From NCBI GenBank assembly GCA_036873755.1, contig JAVTVY010020248.1:1-64000 (forward strand): a stretch of DNA of 64,000 nucleotides, written 5' to 3'. The stretch comes from Hanleya hanleyi. Taxonomy: Eukaryota; Mollusca; Polyplacophora; Lepidopleurida; Hanleyidae. The stretch's first letter is position 1; the number at the start of each line of letters is the position of its first letter. Of the stretch, positions 33,681-47,089 are shown piece after piece. The notes beneath the pieces are model-generated. The model was given only the letters and a program-made list of their open reading frames with translations, had not been told where the DNA came from and did no database searches. The translations under genes were made by a program, and so were the position numbers.

Positions 33681-36600
33681 GACCTCTTCCCTTATATGCC
33701 TTGTAACTCAGGAACTGCGTTCTGATATTTTCTGAATACTCAGTTTTCTATTTGTGTTGCCTCAATGCACATGGAACTGATGCATTGTTCATTTTTTTGT
33801 GACATGCTGCATTCAATTTTAACATTCCCCTCGCCCATTTCCTTAGAGACACAGTCGCACACGGTTAGTGCCAACTTTGATATAGTAATGGCTCGCTATG
33901 CATGATATCATGTGTGGATACGGTCACCCAGGACTGGACGCTGAAATTCTTTAAGAACAATGGCTGGTATCTATCAGTCTGATCTGACGCTTGCACTAGG
34001 GTTAATAAGTATTCGGTATCTGAGATTTTATGAAAAGGCAAGGAGCGAATAATCGTCTCAGTTTAACTGATATTTATTATGTGGCGCGCTATCTGGTCGA
34101 AATATCTTCACGATGGAATTGAAATCCTATATTCAGAGATTCATGGCTATGATAACATATATACTCCATTTAGTCTTAGCGTGAGCATGGTAAGTGTCCA
34201 CTGAATATGGCGCACACGTAAAAGACTGATTGCAGACGATGGTCTCCATATCTTGCTCACTATCTTCTATCAAACAGAACTTACGCTTTTTATCCACTCA
34301 ACGTAGTCTGACGTTAGTGATTAGAATCGACTGTAATTTGAGAACTACAAAGTCCTTTGCTTGTTGAATAAATGCCTCTATTCTGATTGATCGGTCCATT
34401 CGACAACGTATTTGTTGAATTATTTATGCAGGAGAGATATTCCAATATGACCACTCTGGCATCAGGCCTTTGTGTTGCCTCGGTGTTTTATATTTCTGTT
34501 AATTTAGCACATCTTTCTCTAGCTTCTCAGGCATGACGATTTTGAATGGATTGTCAGATCGTGCGCTCATCGAATAAGATTATTAGATGATGTCTTGATC
34601 TTTTTCAAATTTACCAACCGTAGTACCATTGAATCTCAATGAGCTTTAAAATGTTTGCCAGACAAGTGACATTAATATCTTAAGCATTGAAAAATCATCA
34701 TACCGTTCATGATTTTCTTTCAGACCGGTCGGTTTGCACAGGGAATCTCTTACATAAATACGATGAAACGTAAAGCAAACACATCATGACTAGAAACTAT
34801 ACTGCGTGTTATCGCCCACGGTGGAATGCGTTTTGAACACAAGCTAGTCACTCGCGAGAGTGGACACCAACTTATCAATGATGCTAGAGAGACCTCACCA
34901 TGTACATATCGTCAAATCCAAATCACTCATCAGTATTTCTTTTCCACTGAATTTCCATGTCAATTTCTGTGTCTCAAATTTTTTCTGTGAGACGATATCA
35001 TTATGGCTCGTCTTAATCACTATCGTGGAGATATATTATCACAGGAGGTTCACACGTCCCTTATCCAGGGTCCAGCGGTACTATAGTACGTAGCACTAGC
35101 CAGGATCACATTTTCTATTATTGTGTACTATTTATCATCAAATTTGAGAAAAATCGAGTAATGGCATTTTGGTGGTATAGTCTTATTAACCAGTTTGTAT
35201 ATACATATTTTCTGACGTGAATTGAAATCGTCACATTATTAGGAGAGTTATATGTTCACCATATGCAGATCCTTCATGGATTACTGTTCAGACAAGATAG
35301 CCGAGAGTGTCCTAATTTCAATCATTTTTTATCCTCTCTGTCTTCATAGAAGTGCAGATCTAATAAATCTGATGTTCCATTTGAACTATCTGTTATTTCT
35401 TTCAGATCCATCGACGGTGGATCAAATATTATTGACGCCTTCACATAAATAGTGGCTGTCAAACGCTAGAATATTGTCTGTACATAGCGTTTGATGAAAT
35501 AATTCCGAGATGTAGTCTTATAGAGATATAATCTTTCAAAACGAGTCCACAATAATTACTCATACTGCCAAATTTCATCTGGACATTTACGGTAAACGAA
35601 TGCATTGCATTGTAGGCGAATTGCCCTATTGTGCGGTCCTCTGCTGTAACTTGAAATTTTGGGTAGTATATTCAGGAACAACATATTACACCCAAACTCG
35701 GTTATTTCGGAGCCGCTGAATATTGAACGCTGCTGTAATGAGAAGACAAATGCTTCTAGCCGGGAACAGGGTGACAATCCCCAATGTTGAGGTCATAATT
35801 GAAATAAAAGTGTGTTGTAATATATACGTGTATTCTGCAAGGTTATACTTGCCACAGGGCTCTTGTCAAAAGGGTGGACAGGAGAACAACTTCTGGAACG
35901 CGCTAAAAATCTTTCTGTGTATGAGTGTTTCATGCATTTTGAGTGGCATAAATGAATAACTGTCTTCTTAAAAAACTTTTTGGATTATGAGATATCGCTC
36001 TATCATTTAACAGTGAATGATTCACAGAGAGTTACGGGCGGAGTTCAGGATTCCATAAACATGAATGAAGCGAAACATCCTCTACGCGGTATCACAGACG
36101 ACATTCCATCTATATCATAGGCTTTCGAACAAGATCTAATATGATGAAAATATTTGTCTAGAAAGTTCTCATTTTTGTATACCAATAACAGGCATCCATT
36201 GAACTATATTTCTTTCGGTATAGTTGTACCGATATGGTACAGAAAGGGTAATCGTCGTTGATAAAACCTTCCCCGGGAGGATCATTCAGGCCGTTTACGT
36301 GTTTTTGTTTCTCCATGATCCGTTATTGTGTCTTTCATAGTGGACCGTCACTATTTTTTTCAAATTGTAGAAATTGTATGCTGCCTAGGCCGTGTCTTCA
36401 AGATGTCCACATCAACAGCTCATTTAACAAATAAATGTATGGTTGAGACAGAGAATCTCACAAGAATCACTCTGTATTCTTGGGATGTCTTTGGTAGAAT
36501 GGAGTCAGAATTTCGGGAAGCTGGTCATGTGATATCTTGTCAGTATGCCACCACCTCAACCACGGTACGATATGTAAAATGTATCGTGCAATATCAGTTG

Positions 36601-38934
36601 TGATTTTGAATGTCGAATGATCGTACCTTACTCTCTGTCATTCATTGTTTCCGTACCTCCCTCTCACAATAGCTCAGTATCTACGTATTCGTCTGTTGTC
36701 TTGTCATTAATATTATATATGTAATACATATATCAGGAGAGGCGTTAAATAGGCCCAGTTTGTCCGCAGGTCTTTGTTTTCCCTGTGAACTTGAATACAC
36801 TGTTTATATAAAAGGACAATTGAATTTCAAAGTCGTTCTCTGGAGTATATTTCATGTCAGACACTCACGCGTTGTTTTCTCCTTCGGAATGGTGCTTGTA
36901 AATTTTGTATTTAAATGAACAGAATCGACTAAACATTGAATTAAACTTGCGAAAAAAAGTCCCCTTCGGTTTAGTATGCTAATTTTTATTGCATCTGTAT
37001 GTATTCACATGGATTTAAGTCTAAAAAGAGTTAGATGAACGTTGATTCGGTAATTTTTCGAAAATCAAGAATATATTATCACAACGTTACCAAAGTCGTA
37101 TTGGAAAATCTTTTGTATTTTAGGGATGACATGATATCGGATTATTGAATATCATTCCCACGCTAAACCTTGATCATCATCTCAGAAGTAATACGTGGAT
37201 TGTAATAGGATTCCAGTGCCTTTGTGCTCAGTAAATTCTCGTATTTTTCTAGGGCTTCGGGAACACCTGCGCTACTGGAGTCAACACGTTTATCCCATCG
37301 ACTTTGCAGATATTTGGAAGGAAAAAATGGCTTAAATGGTTATCTAAGGTCATCTGTTAAGTGTACCAAAATAGCGCCTTGAGTTGCTAATTGGAGCCCA
37401 AATCTCATCAAATAAAATTCACTGCGTCGTCATGGCGGCACAAAGGGAGGTGTTGCTATTGAAGATGAATATTAATGTATATTGTAAAACATATTGTATG
37501 TTTTGAGCAATTGAAATTTAGGTACACCTGACAAAAACGTTTTAGCTATCGTTTCGCATAGATCAGCTTATTGGTAATTTCGGATTTGCAGTTATTATAC
37601 GATCTCCAGTTTTAAGACGATACACTCTGGTTTTGCAGCGTTTAGCTTTATTCTTCTTGACCATATCTCAGATTTAGTGTAAATGTATTGATTTCATGAA
37701 CTTTTTTTCCAGGAATCACGGTTGATCTGTTTCATGTTTCTATGGGGTTAAGCTGGACTAACTAAAAAATCTATCACATTATCTTGTGAAAATACAGTTA
37801 TGTTTTTGTAGTCTATTATCTACATGACGAACGCATCCTTTATTGCTCTTCAAGTGTTGCCCACCACCAGCATACTCTGCTGTGAACTCCCAACTCATCA
37901 CCACATTGTACAGGTGCATGATTTGTTAAGAATAATATTTCATCCACAACACCCACACTATCTAATTTAGAAAAAGGAAACATTCTCGTAAGCCTCAGTC
38001 CACTCATCGCCTTCAGTTAGATCGGCGATTCATCATGGAGAGACGAAGAACAGGTATTTAAATTCTGGGAACCTTGCCATCTTGACCCATATTTGACCAA
38101 ATGCTGTTACGTACACATGTAGACTGACTTGACTGATTTGTGTCCACAAATCTGTTTAATTTTTTCCTTGACAAGAGGATTGGTCTTCTTTGAATTTACT
38201 CGATGGGGCTTTTGTTTGCATCAGTCTGATCATTTCGGTTAATCAAGTCACGATGTTTCCCGGAATCGGTAGACGCCTGGCGTACAGGCCCTCTTCAAAG
38301 ATCCTGCCCAATCACAATTCAGGCATCTGCCTCGAAAAAAGACATTCCTGATTCATATGATCTCAAATTTAACACATCATAACCCGATCTCTATGTTAAA
38401 AACCTTCACCAGGCATAATTAAAGAGAGGATAGTTTGATGCCTGACCTCGACACTCTTTCTAAACTCAAACGTTCACTTATCTACAGCAGGAAACTACTA
38501 TGTTATGAATATCATCATATCTGCCAATGATCTTTATAATCTCGATATTTGGGATCTCTATTGGCGATTTTATTTTGAAAAGTAATTTACTCGGTTCTGT
38601 CTCTTCAAGACGACCATGCTGATCTTGACCATCCAAACTGCCTAATATAAGTTCTTGTTTGGCCCTTTCATTTCTTATCTTCATGTTCCCAACTCCATTG
38701 ATCAAACTCAAAAATAGGCAAATCACAGACGGCAAACTAATAACACGTCTGAACTCATCCTCGTCCACATCCGGGTTTGCTGCGACCAAAGTATTTACTT
38801 GAAATTATCTTATTTCAGTTGTCCTGATGCATGGCGTCTCGAATCTATTGAACGTCAGCAGGCTGGTTCTCATTCCAAATGGATACAGGCCGATCATTTC
38901 TGTGAGTACAAAGTCTATCGCTGAGCCAGTTGTT
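33681..38934. other. 5.2 kb with no recognised gene or repeat
   Basis: Open frames at 34,860, 35,723, 36,328 (+) and 38,478 (-) are 77-103 codons long. None has a recognisable motif, signal or splice-site context good enough to call. It may be unique intergenic or intronic DNA. Confidence 0.5.
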
Positions 38935-38938
38935 TTAA

Positions 38939-39504
38939 CCCTACCGTGCCTGGGGGCCAAAATGCTCCCCCCCCCCCAATCAAACTTCCTGCGAAAGGAC
39001 AAAAAAAAGGGGCGCTGATACTCCGTAACTTTATAGTTGATCATATTGGGGTCATTTTGAGCCTATTTGCATAAGCCCCGAGAAGCAGATCATGGGTAAA
39101 TTCAAGATAGCGACCACATGGGGTACGAGAAAAGTGATGCTTTCGTCATTTGTCTTCAAAATTTCTGCTGTTCCGGGCAAAAACTATTTTATTTCACATC
39201 ACATAAATTTTTACTAATTTATCATTCACTTTTTGCGGGAAAATTGCGTAAACAAAAACAATCGAAAAATCTGTCCGAAAAACCGACCAAAAAATGCCAT
39301 TTATGAAAATGACGTCACTGTGACCTCATCAAAGCGGCCATCTTGGATATTTTGCCACACTATGTTCTTGGATCAAGCTCTGCCAGAAAATGTAAGTTTC
39401 ATCCCCTTAGCTCAGGGTAAGAAAAAAAATTCGGGGGCATTCCCCCCCCCCCCCCCCCCGCCCGAAGGCCTGGACCGGTCGCTAAAAGCCCAGGCCAGAT
39501 AGAG
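38939..39504 (+). mobile_element. TTAA-flanked piggyBac-like MITE (566 bp)
   Basis: TTAA at 38935-38938 and 39505-39508. Ends CCCTACCGTGCCTGGG and CCCAGGCCAGATAGAG. The internal 'GAGCCTATTTGCATAA', 'TCATGGGTAAATTCAAGAT' and 'GCGGCCATCTTGGAT' are shared with the copies at 47.3 and 49.2 kb. Confidence 0.85.
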
Positions 39505-39508
39505 TTAA

Positions 39509-42500
39509 CAATCGTCGCGATTACAAATTATTTTGAATCATCATGGGGTTCAATCGACATTGACAAGAGATACAGGATTGAACTACGCTGCTGGTGTCTT
39601 GGGGGAAAACCCTGACAATAAATACACGAAAGCATCTACAACAACGACTATGTTAGCCTCGTACTCTTGGGCTTAAATTTCACACAAAGGTTCAGAAACT
39701 GCAGGCGAAAGAACGATATCACTGATATCAGGGCTGAAAGGCGAACCAATAAAGGTGACCGAGCCATTCTAAAGATAGCCCTCCAAGTTCCGCTGTCTCA
39801 TCTCGCATCTATTAGGAAATTGTCCTCCATATATAATTTCATGCTATAACTCAGCTCAACAATATGTACATCCGATTGTGCATGACAATCGTATAATAAT
39901 ATAATTTTATTAATTATAAATGTCGGACATTCATTGGACAGCAGTTACCCTTAATAACCATATAAACTGTTAGCACTGGAGAGTGCGCGTCTGAAAATTT
40001 TTACCCACTAAAACCCAGAGATAGTTCCAGGAAGAGAGAAGCGATAAACGGTTTTGAACAATGCTAGCAAGGCACCATGGTGTTCCTGTCCAAAAACTCG
40101 TAGCACTGAAAGGGTATACCCATCATTCATTGACATACTGAAGGGAGAATACCCACTCCTCTTAAAGGTCAACTGTCTGAGGCTGGTCGTAATTCACCGT
40201 TGACCGCAACAGTAAAATATTACAGAAAATAGTTTTTTTTACTTCAGTACATATTTGAAGAAATTTGTCATCATTCCTTGTAAAAACTAAAAATATTGGC
40301 ATGTGTAATAGATTTAATATTTCCTTAATAATCCTTGAACGTACAGTTTATTATCAGTCTCATTGAGGGTTTAAAAATTGATACAGACAGTCAATTATAA
40401 GGTCTCATAAACCTGACAGTTTAATCTACACATGATTAGCTGATTACACAGCTGTTATTAATTAAATTTTGAAGGAATGTCCCATCAGACATAAATGATC
40501 ACAATAAATGGAGAGGACAGGTGATATTTGACCAAATTGATCAAATATGGATATTAATATAACATACAAGAGTACATTCAACCTGCTCATACAGCATACA
40601 CCTAAAATATTGGCACTCAAGTTTAAGATCTCCAATATCGCAGAGTTACATATCTGTAGCAGATCCTCGTCTTTCAATGATCCGTAGTTGTTGCTTCTGT
40701 TAATAACAACTGAATAATGTAAAGAAATTATTTCGCAATCAACGTAATGTAATGCATATATATATCTCCCCAAGAAATGATACGATATATTTTCATTAAC
40801 TGGAGTTAGGTCGATACGCGTTAGTGGACGATTGTTAAGCCGAATTATAACTTCGGCAAACATCTACATCCTTCAACTTGCCCAATATTGATCTTGCAAC
40901 TGATGTCTGTACGAATAATCTGGGAATCTTGCTAGTATAGTTCAGTCACATAACTCATTCATTCAAAGCCTTTGGCATGAAAAAGATTCTCAGTGGAAAA
41001 TCTACCCTAATGGCGTGTATAACAGCCATCGACCAAGTCTGACAAATATTGATTGTAATACCTCTTTTCCCATTAAGGATCTACATATTTGTTGGGAATA
41101 ATTCGGACATGAAAGTGAATGCCGCAACGTGAATTGACTCTCGTTGCCCCTTGTGACGGCGTTTTCTACGAGAAACGCCAACAGAAGACTCCAATATAAT
41201 TTTTGGGCACATATTTACGGCTTCGTGACGGAAGAACGATGGAAGAACTAATTATTTTTAGGGATCTATGCAGATGCAGATCCCGTTAGGGATCGGGATC
41301 TATGCAGAGATCCCTCATAAAGTCTTCTTGAATTTGGCCTAGGCTGCCCAATAGGGTCGTCCGAAGTACTCCCCTGTCCAACATCCGCTGAAGAATGTAA
41401 TCAATTCGCTCAAGTTTCTTTCAAGTTTATTTCAACCAAATGGCCCAAGTACTAATTTAAATTGTGTCGGTGGCTTGTTTTGAACTTTATTTTGATGTTT
41501 TGTGTTATTTATGATCATATCATACGTTTGGCAGATTAATGCGCGTATGAGGCCATACTTAAAGATATATTTGTCGGGCGTACTATACATCTATCCCTGT
41601 AGCAATTTCACGTGGGTAGTGGAGACGATAACCGCTGTTCGTTATTTCTACTGAGTTGTGTTGCGTAAAATTTACCTCAAATTCTTGGAGAAGACATGGA
41701 GTAGTCTACGAACGTGAAAATCGTGGTTTTTCTCATCAGTAAACTTTGTCAAAGTTGTCGAAACTAATACCATTTTGAGCACTGCTATTATGGGATGGCA
41801 GGAAGACAATTTCCGGGGGCTCGACCCTAGCATGGCATGGTGTTGGTTGATGGTCTCGTATGTTAATGTATGCAGCACTCTCCTCGCACCGGTTACTGGT
41901 AAAAATTCCAAACCCAACCTCATAACTAGGCGCCTACTTGCTGAAGTGTCTGTAACATTCGTGCAAGTGTCTCGGGTGTAAGGTTTGTGTTTCAAGGGAC
42001 ATGTGAACGTGGTTCAAATTGAACACCAAACTGCCAACAGTGGTTTGAAGAACTTGCACGTGCGTATCAGCCCAGTGAGCAGGTTGGCTTAACACGTGCA
42101 CGACTGCCCATCGTTCAATCAGCAATACACGTGGGAATGTGAGGCGCGTGGTATCGTAGACTGGCCAGTGCTGCCGGGGCGAGTGCGTGCACTTTTCCTA
42201 TCATTTTGTCCACGTGTGTATCTCGTTTCACTCTCGTTCGATCTCGCTCTGGGTTATGTAGACCCCAATTTTCAACACTTGATTTGCGAATGATTCCCTT
42301 GAAAGGCAAAACTGATGGATAAATAAAACAAACTTCACTGACACATGCTTCGGTGACACGATTTGATGAGATCGGCTGTACATGTCTGGCAACATCTCCA
42401 ATTCTAAAGCTATGCGGACATGTCGAAAACGAAACCAGAACAAATTCAACGATTCAACCTTTCCAGTCAGTATTTTAATCCAAAGAGAATTGTGCCTTGC

Positions 42501-42950
42501 TTACACGGGCAGTTAACATGGACGTTGCGCTTACCGTTTGTCCGCAGATTTGACCGTTTGACTTGAAAATTATGGAACAGATTGCGCCTATACTCCAGGG
42601 AACACAATAGACTTGAAAATTAATGCAAACGCCAAAGATTAGCAAAGCATATGGTGAACTTTGACGAATAAAACCAGAAATGGCATATTGCAACAACAAC
42701 CATGACACATCTTGAATAATCTTCTGGGATTGGAGCCCGGCATAATTATTTAATTATTATTATTTTTTTAATTAAGGGAGTAGATCATGATGATTTCCAT
42801 GTGCTTATGGGGCAATGACAATCATTTATGGAGTTCTTCAAAACAGGCTGAATTTCATACAAAAGTTGGCTAGACACCTCAAAATGGGATAAAAATAAAG
42901 CATCGATATCTGCCACGAAAATTCTAACCATTTATGTGTATAGCTGTTCT
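39509..42950. other. mostly unrecognised DNA
   Basis: A weak PLE-like 3' fragment lies on the minus strand near 40,030-40,100. A small foldback of GGGATCTATGCAGA / AGATCCC lies at 41,260-41,320. Open frames at 40,462 and 41,672 (-) lack motifs. Nothing else was identified. Confidence 0.45.
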
Positions 42951-42954
42951 AAAG

Positions 42955-43020
42955 TCAGTGAATGAATAGAATTTAACGTCGCTTTCAACAATATTTCAGC
43001 TATATCACGACGAAGCAACT
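42955..43020 (-). mobile_element. LINE 3'-end fragment
   Basis: The minus strand reads 'CGTCGTGATATAGCTGAAA', 'TATTGTTGAAAGCGACG' and a short ATTCATTCAC tail. The core matches the 3' UTR of the RNase H LINE remnant at 30,650-30,680, so this is another end of that family. Confidence 0.5.
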
Positions 43021-43029
43021 AAGCACCAC

Positions 43030-44100
43030 CCAGCCCAGTTGTGTTCCTGTTACTTCAAAGAAGAAATCTTTGAAGCAGCATGGAACCAGACACCCTCCAT
43101 CCACCCTATAAAACATCCAGGACAGCGCACAAGACACAGACAGGACGCTTACGTGGTGCAATAAAGACAAGTGATATTACAGTGCTAGACATCACATTAT
43201 CAAGTTCCTGTTGCTTCTCAGCAAAATACATTGAAGCTACAGGAACTTGAACCCACCCAACCACCCGCTCCAAAGTGAGTAGGATTGGAGCCCACTATGG
43301 AAAAAAATTGGGCCTTTCAGATTCAATGGATGGATAGCAAAGGGGTCTCCATGGACAGGAGATTATGCATGTGGTATTCTCATGAATAAATCCGTATTCA
43401 CTTCCAACAAAAGGCTACCTTATACGGTAGAGATGAACCTCCAGGGATATTTCCCATCTCCACCCCCAATCCCCCCTCCCCCCTTCGACATCAGGCCAAA
43501 AAGACCTTATTCAGTTTCCGTTTAAAAATTATTTTCAATCCATTCATTCTTGTTCTCAACTTATTTCGTCTCACCGACTTCACTATCAACACCTTATAAA
43601 TATGTAAATGAACTTTACACAAAAGCATCATGGCCACTATGGGATGCATGGCTCATCAGAGATATTGCAATTTTCAAAATCATATTCCTGATAAATGACA
43701 CGGGTTATCAACCTAAAAATTCTACCAAAAAGGTCCATGTCCCAAGCTACAGGAACTTGAACCCACCCAAAAGTCACCTGCTAGCCTGCAAAAGTGCCAG
43801 CTTGTCATAGCCTGACAAGTTATTACTGAAGGTAATAGTTTAGAAAAGATCGTGATCTACGCCATTAAGGGTCGGTTACAATTGTAGTGTGACATTGTTG
43901 TTTTTGTAAAACATTGTATCACTTTTCAAAATTGAAAATAGTAAATCACATCAAGCTCAATCTTCGCAAACATGTAATTGAGTATTAGTAAATGCAATAT
44001 TGATGCCAACCAGGTGTTAACTTTGTCAATTTCGATCTGTTTGAAAAAATTTCATACGTTTTGAAATCAGAGAAAAAAGCACTTCACAAATGTTTAACAT
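43030..44100. other. no gene; 26-bp direct repeats
   Basis: 'AGCTACAGGAACTTGAACCC' plus ACCCAA occurs at about 43,234 and 43,745. The frame at 43,550-43,810 has no recognisable family motif. A (CCCCCT)-rich tract lies near 43,465-43,490. Confidence 0.4.
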
Positions 44101-44252
44101 TTTTATGGCCCCCCCCCTCTCTAATTAGAGGAGGGCATAAGTAGAGGTGGCATATAGCGATCGCTTTGTCCTTCTGTCCGTGCGTCTGTCCATCCGTCTG
44201 TCCAGACGAATTTCTCTTCCGTGCAATATCTTGGTTAATATTTGATCGACAG

Positions 44253-44925
44253 GTTTATAGAGTTGCTTGAATTTCTCATTAAAAATATCTATGTGAAATT
44301 TGGCAACACAATATATCAGCAGCATATAGGTATTCCAATGGGTACTAATTGTGCACCCCTGTTGGCAGACCTGTATCTGTTCTCTTATGAATATGACTAT
44401 ATGCAGGCGCTATCAAAAACCGATCCATTCAAAGCCCGTTCCTTCTCATTCACCAAACGCTATATAGACGATCTTCTCGCTGTGGATAATCGCTATATAT
44501 ATGACGCAGTGAAGAATATATATCCACCTTCACTGGATTTGAAGGAAACTACAGATAGCCCTACAGGCACATCATATTTAGATCTATATCTCTATAAAAA
44601 TGAAGCGGGCATTCTCTCTCGTCGACTTTATGACAAAAGAGATGATTACAATTTCGACATCGTGAACTATCCATTTCTGGACAGTAATATTCCAGTGGGA
44701 CCTGCATAGGGCGTATACATATCTCGCTTAGTAGCATTTCCTAGATCCTGTGTTAAATGTGACGATTTTAATCAACGTCACAAAACATTGTTACAGAAAC
44801 TTATAAAACAGGGCTATTCCACCAAACGCCTCCACTCAATGTTTCTCAAATTTGGCGATACATATCGCATGCTGATAGCAAAATACGAACGTAGAGTGCA
44901 AGATCTATGGCGCTACGTTTCGTAA
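44253..44925 (+). pseudogene. PLE reverse transcriptase fragment with nonsense codon
   Basis: It carries 'GIPMGTNCAPLLADLYLFSY' (RT motif B region) and the catalytic box 'RYIDDLLAV', followed by 'TGTSYLDLYLYKNEAGILSR'. A TAG at 44,707-44,709 replaces the TAT (Tyr) of copy 2. The frame then continues to 'KYERRVQDLWRYVS' at 44,925. RT motif A and everything upstream are missing. The Cys in MGTNCAP is retained here, whereas copy 2 has Gly. The wording resembles RTs of the Naiad-type PLEs, in which GIY-YIG lies N-terminal; consistent with that, no nuclease follows the RT. Confidence 0.85.
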
Positions 44926-44940
44926 CTTGTGTCTAATTCC

Positions 44941-45040
44941 GCTTAACCCGGGGCTAGGGGCCGTATGAACCCATGTACATCAAGATCCTCATGGTAACCA
45001 TATGAACAGGCACAATCAAAGCGTGACTGAGATACATCAT
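44941..45040 (+). ncRNA. PLE 3'-UTR structured module (copy a)
   Basis: It begins 15-16 nt after the RT stop with 'GCTTAACCCGGGGCTAGG'. Hairpin 1 pairs GUAUG with CAUAU. Stem-loop 2 (45,002-45,033) is AUGA, A, CAGGCAC, loop AAUCAAAGC, GUGACUG, AGAU. One G/A mismatch in the stem is absent in copy b. Confidence 0.6.
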
Positions 45041-45830
45041 TCTTTAGATGACGACTTTACAACGAATATTATGGATTAACAATACTGATCAGCGATACGG
45101 ATTTGATATTTTTGGAACATCATGATGTCTTGCCGGCATCATTGAAAACTGTTGACCGCTTCTCTCTTGCAGGAAACAAGCCTATGTTTATGTATACAAT
45201 GATTGTCTTTTTGAATTTGGTGCTAATACTGTTATATGGAATATGGAATAGGTCTTTGGATTATGGACGCGGATATTCTCTAATGGACGACGGCTGAATT
45301 ATGGATGACGGACTAGACGCTTGTAATTGAAACTTGTATGAAATGTGGCCAGTGCCTCGTAGTTGTGCAGCGTAAAGTTTTTCCGAGTTTCGTTTTTTTT
45401 AAGGGTTCGATCCTGAAATCTCCATGAATGGAACTTGTACGGGCTGGATTTTGGTTAATATTTTATGGACAAGTATGAAATTTATGTGGTCAGTGCCCCA
45501 TAGTTGCGCAGCGTACAGTTTCTCCGCGTTTCGCGTAGATTTTCAAGAGTTATGGCCCTTTTGTTCTTAAAATCTTTGTTAATTGTGACTTGTTCGGGCT
45601 GGATCTCGGTTAATATTATATGGACGTTTATGAAATTTGCATGATCACTACCCAATAGTTATGCAGCGTGAAGTTTCTCTGCATTTCGGTTATATTTTCA
45701 AGAGTTATGGCCCTTGGTTATTTGTCCACGTTGGATCTCGGTTAATACAGAACAGAACAATGGCGGGGCAGTGTTGGACTAAAGCGGAATGGGGGGCATA
45801 CAATTAAGCAATCTCTGATTGCTTATTTCC

Positions 45831-46347
45831 TGCATGTATTATTTAAATATTGACCGGTTAATTGCACCAGGGCAACCCAAATTAAGCGTTAAGTTTGACG
45901 TTCCTGTGATTTATTTCCGAGATACTGGATCTTTTTGAGCATGACACCAACCCGTGTCTACAACAACAACGTTGTAATGCATGCAGTGGACCCTTAAATT
46001 TATGAAAAAAGATCATATTGCAGCGCCGTGCAGCCAGAGTCTTGCCCGAAATTGGGCCACCTCCAAGACTCAAGATCAGCGTGTCCTCGCCAGTGCAATA
46101 CAGCCAAGTCAGCAGGTTGATGTATTTGAATAAAATGCCCAGAATAATAGATCCCTGTATAAGCCCATGGGCCTAGTTTCAATCTATAGTCATGCTAAAT
46201 GACAAGTTTATTGTATAAAGCACATAGTCGCAGAATACTTAGGCATATTATCAGTTATAATGTGTTTTCGATTTCAGATTTCGTTTCTTTGAGACAGCCA
46301 TGTATATACTTAGCAGTAACATTTACTATTGATCGTTGTGGATGTAA
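45831..46347. other. no gene recognised
   Basis: Overlapping 60-68 codon frames only. No motif. Confidence 0.4.
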
Positions 46348-46690
46348 CTCTACCAGGCCTTGCGAGTAGGGGGTCATTATGCCTCCCTATCGAACTTTCT
46401 GCCGTATCTCCGGAACGACAAAAGCCGACACCATTAAATTGTAGTTTATCATATCGGGAGTGTATTTGCACTCCAACCAGAGAATCAGAGGAAAATTGCG
46501 CCCATGTGGGTACCACATTTCGTAAAAATTTATGATTTTCTGTCAGGAAAATTGGACAAAATCTATTTTATTCACATCAGATTATTATTTTCTAATTTAT
46601 CATGTTTGCGAATGAAAAATCTGACCAAAAAAAAGTCTAGGATTTTTTTCATATGAAAACACTGTGTCGATCAGCCATAATTTGAATAAG
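46348..46690 (+). mobile_element. degraded MITE of the TTAA family
   Basis: It starts GTAACTCTACCAGGCCTTG and continues with 'ACTTTCTGCCGTATCTCCGG', 'TATTTTATTCACATCAGA' and 'CTAATTTATCATG' as in the intact copies. The left TTAA is mutated and the right end is lost. Confidence 0.65.
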
Positions 46691-47089
46691 TCAATGCCAC
46701 GCCGGTTGCCTGCTTCTTTCTACTTTCAGGTTGAAGACATGTCTGACGAAGCTTTCTGTAAATTAGAATGAAACTACCTGTTAACGCGATTTTTCGCAGG
46801 CATACGGTCACTTAATCACAAAGTTAAAACGTTAACAAGGTGTCACAGCATTCAACAATGGCTTATACCGCGTGTATCCACCATGACACTGTATCACCTC
46901 GTCTCGCCAAGATTAATCTCGCTGCCACAGAGACGTATATACATAATACGACCATTCGCCGTCCGAAACCTTCATATGAAGGCATCTAGATTCCATTCTC
47001 GAAACAAGTCGAGTTATTTCGAGAGGGATCGATTTGGTCTTGTTCTTCGAGAGATAAGCGGGAGCAAACCGAGAAAAAACAATCGATGG

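Larger units (their letters stand above)
44253..45325 (+). mobile_element. Penelope-like element copy 1, 5'-truncated
   Basis: Homologous to copy 2 (51,227-52,507) from 'GTTTATAGAGTTGCTTGAA' onward, so it is truncated inside the RT. It keeps the RT 3' half, the structured module and the 3' end 'GACTAGACGCTTGTAATT'. It is inserted in a HINE tandem unit. Confidence 0.85.
44102..45830 (-). mobile_element. third HINE/pearl-like element, split by a PLE
   Basis: On the minus strand, ~155-bp units with 'GCCATAACTCTTGAAAAT', 'CGCAACTATGGGGCACTG' and 'CCGAGATCCAGCCCGA' (45,830-45,330) are followed by a GACGGAC-type microsatellite (44,168-44,206). The end is 'AAAGCGATCGCTATATGCCA'. This has the same order as the 4.8-kb and 13.8-kb elements but different unit sequence. 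PLE copy 1 (44,253-45,325) sits inside it; on the + strand a unit joins at 'GGTTAATATTTGATCGACA' / 'AACTTGTATGAAATG'. Confidence 0.6.

Noticed and set aside
36328..36603. 91-codon frame on the + strand
   Set aside because: Length is within chance expectation in this composition, with no motif, splice context or poly(A) signal in support.
38478..38789. 103-codon minus-strand frame (MVAANPDVDEDEF...)
   Set aside because: Composition looks mildly protein-like, but no family, start context or neighbouring exon could be recognised.
41672..41995. 107-codon minus-strand frame with an overlapping + frame
   Set aside because: Both strands are open over the same stretch, which is expected by chance in locally GC-richer DNA. 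No motif.
45103..45297. 64-codon frame conserved in PLE copies 1, 2 and 3 (45,103; 52,291; 56,705)
   Set aside because: The copies are so similar that frame conservation is not informative. It has no ATG in the first position and no recognisable domain, and it lies downstream of the RT stop.
45405..45420. GGGTTCGATCCT resembling a tRNA B box
   Set aside because: No acceptor stem, A box or anticodon arm can be built around it. It lies in a HINE tandem unit.
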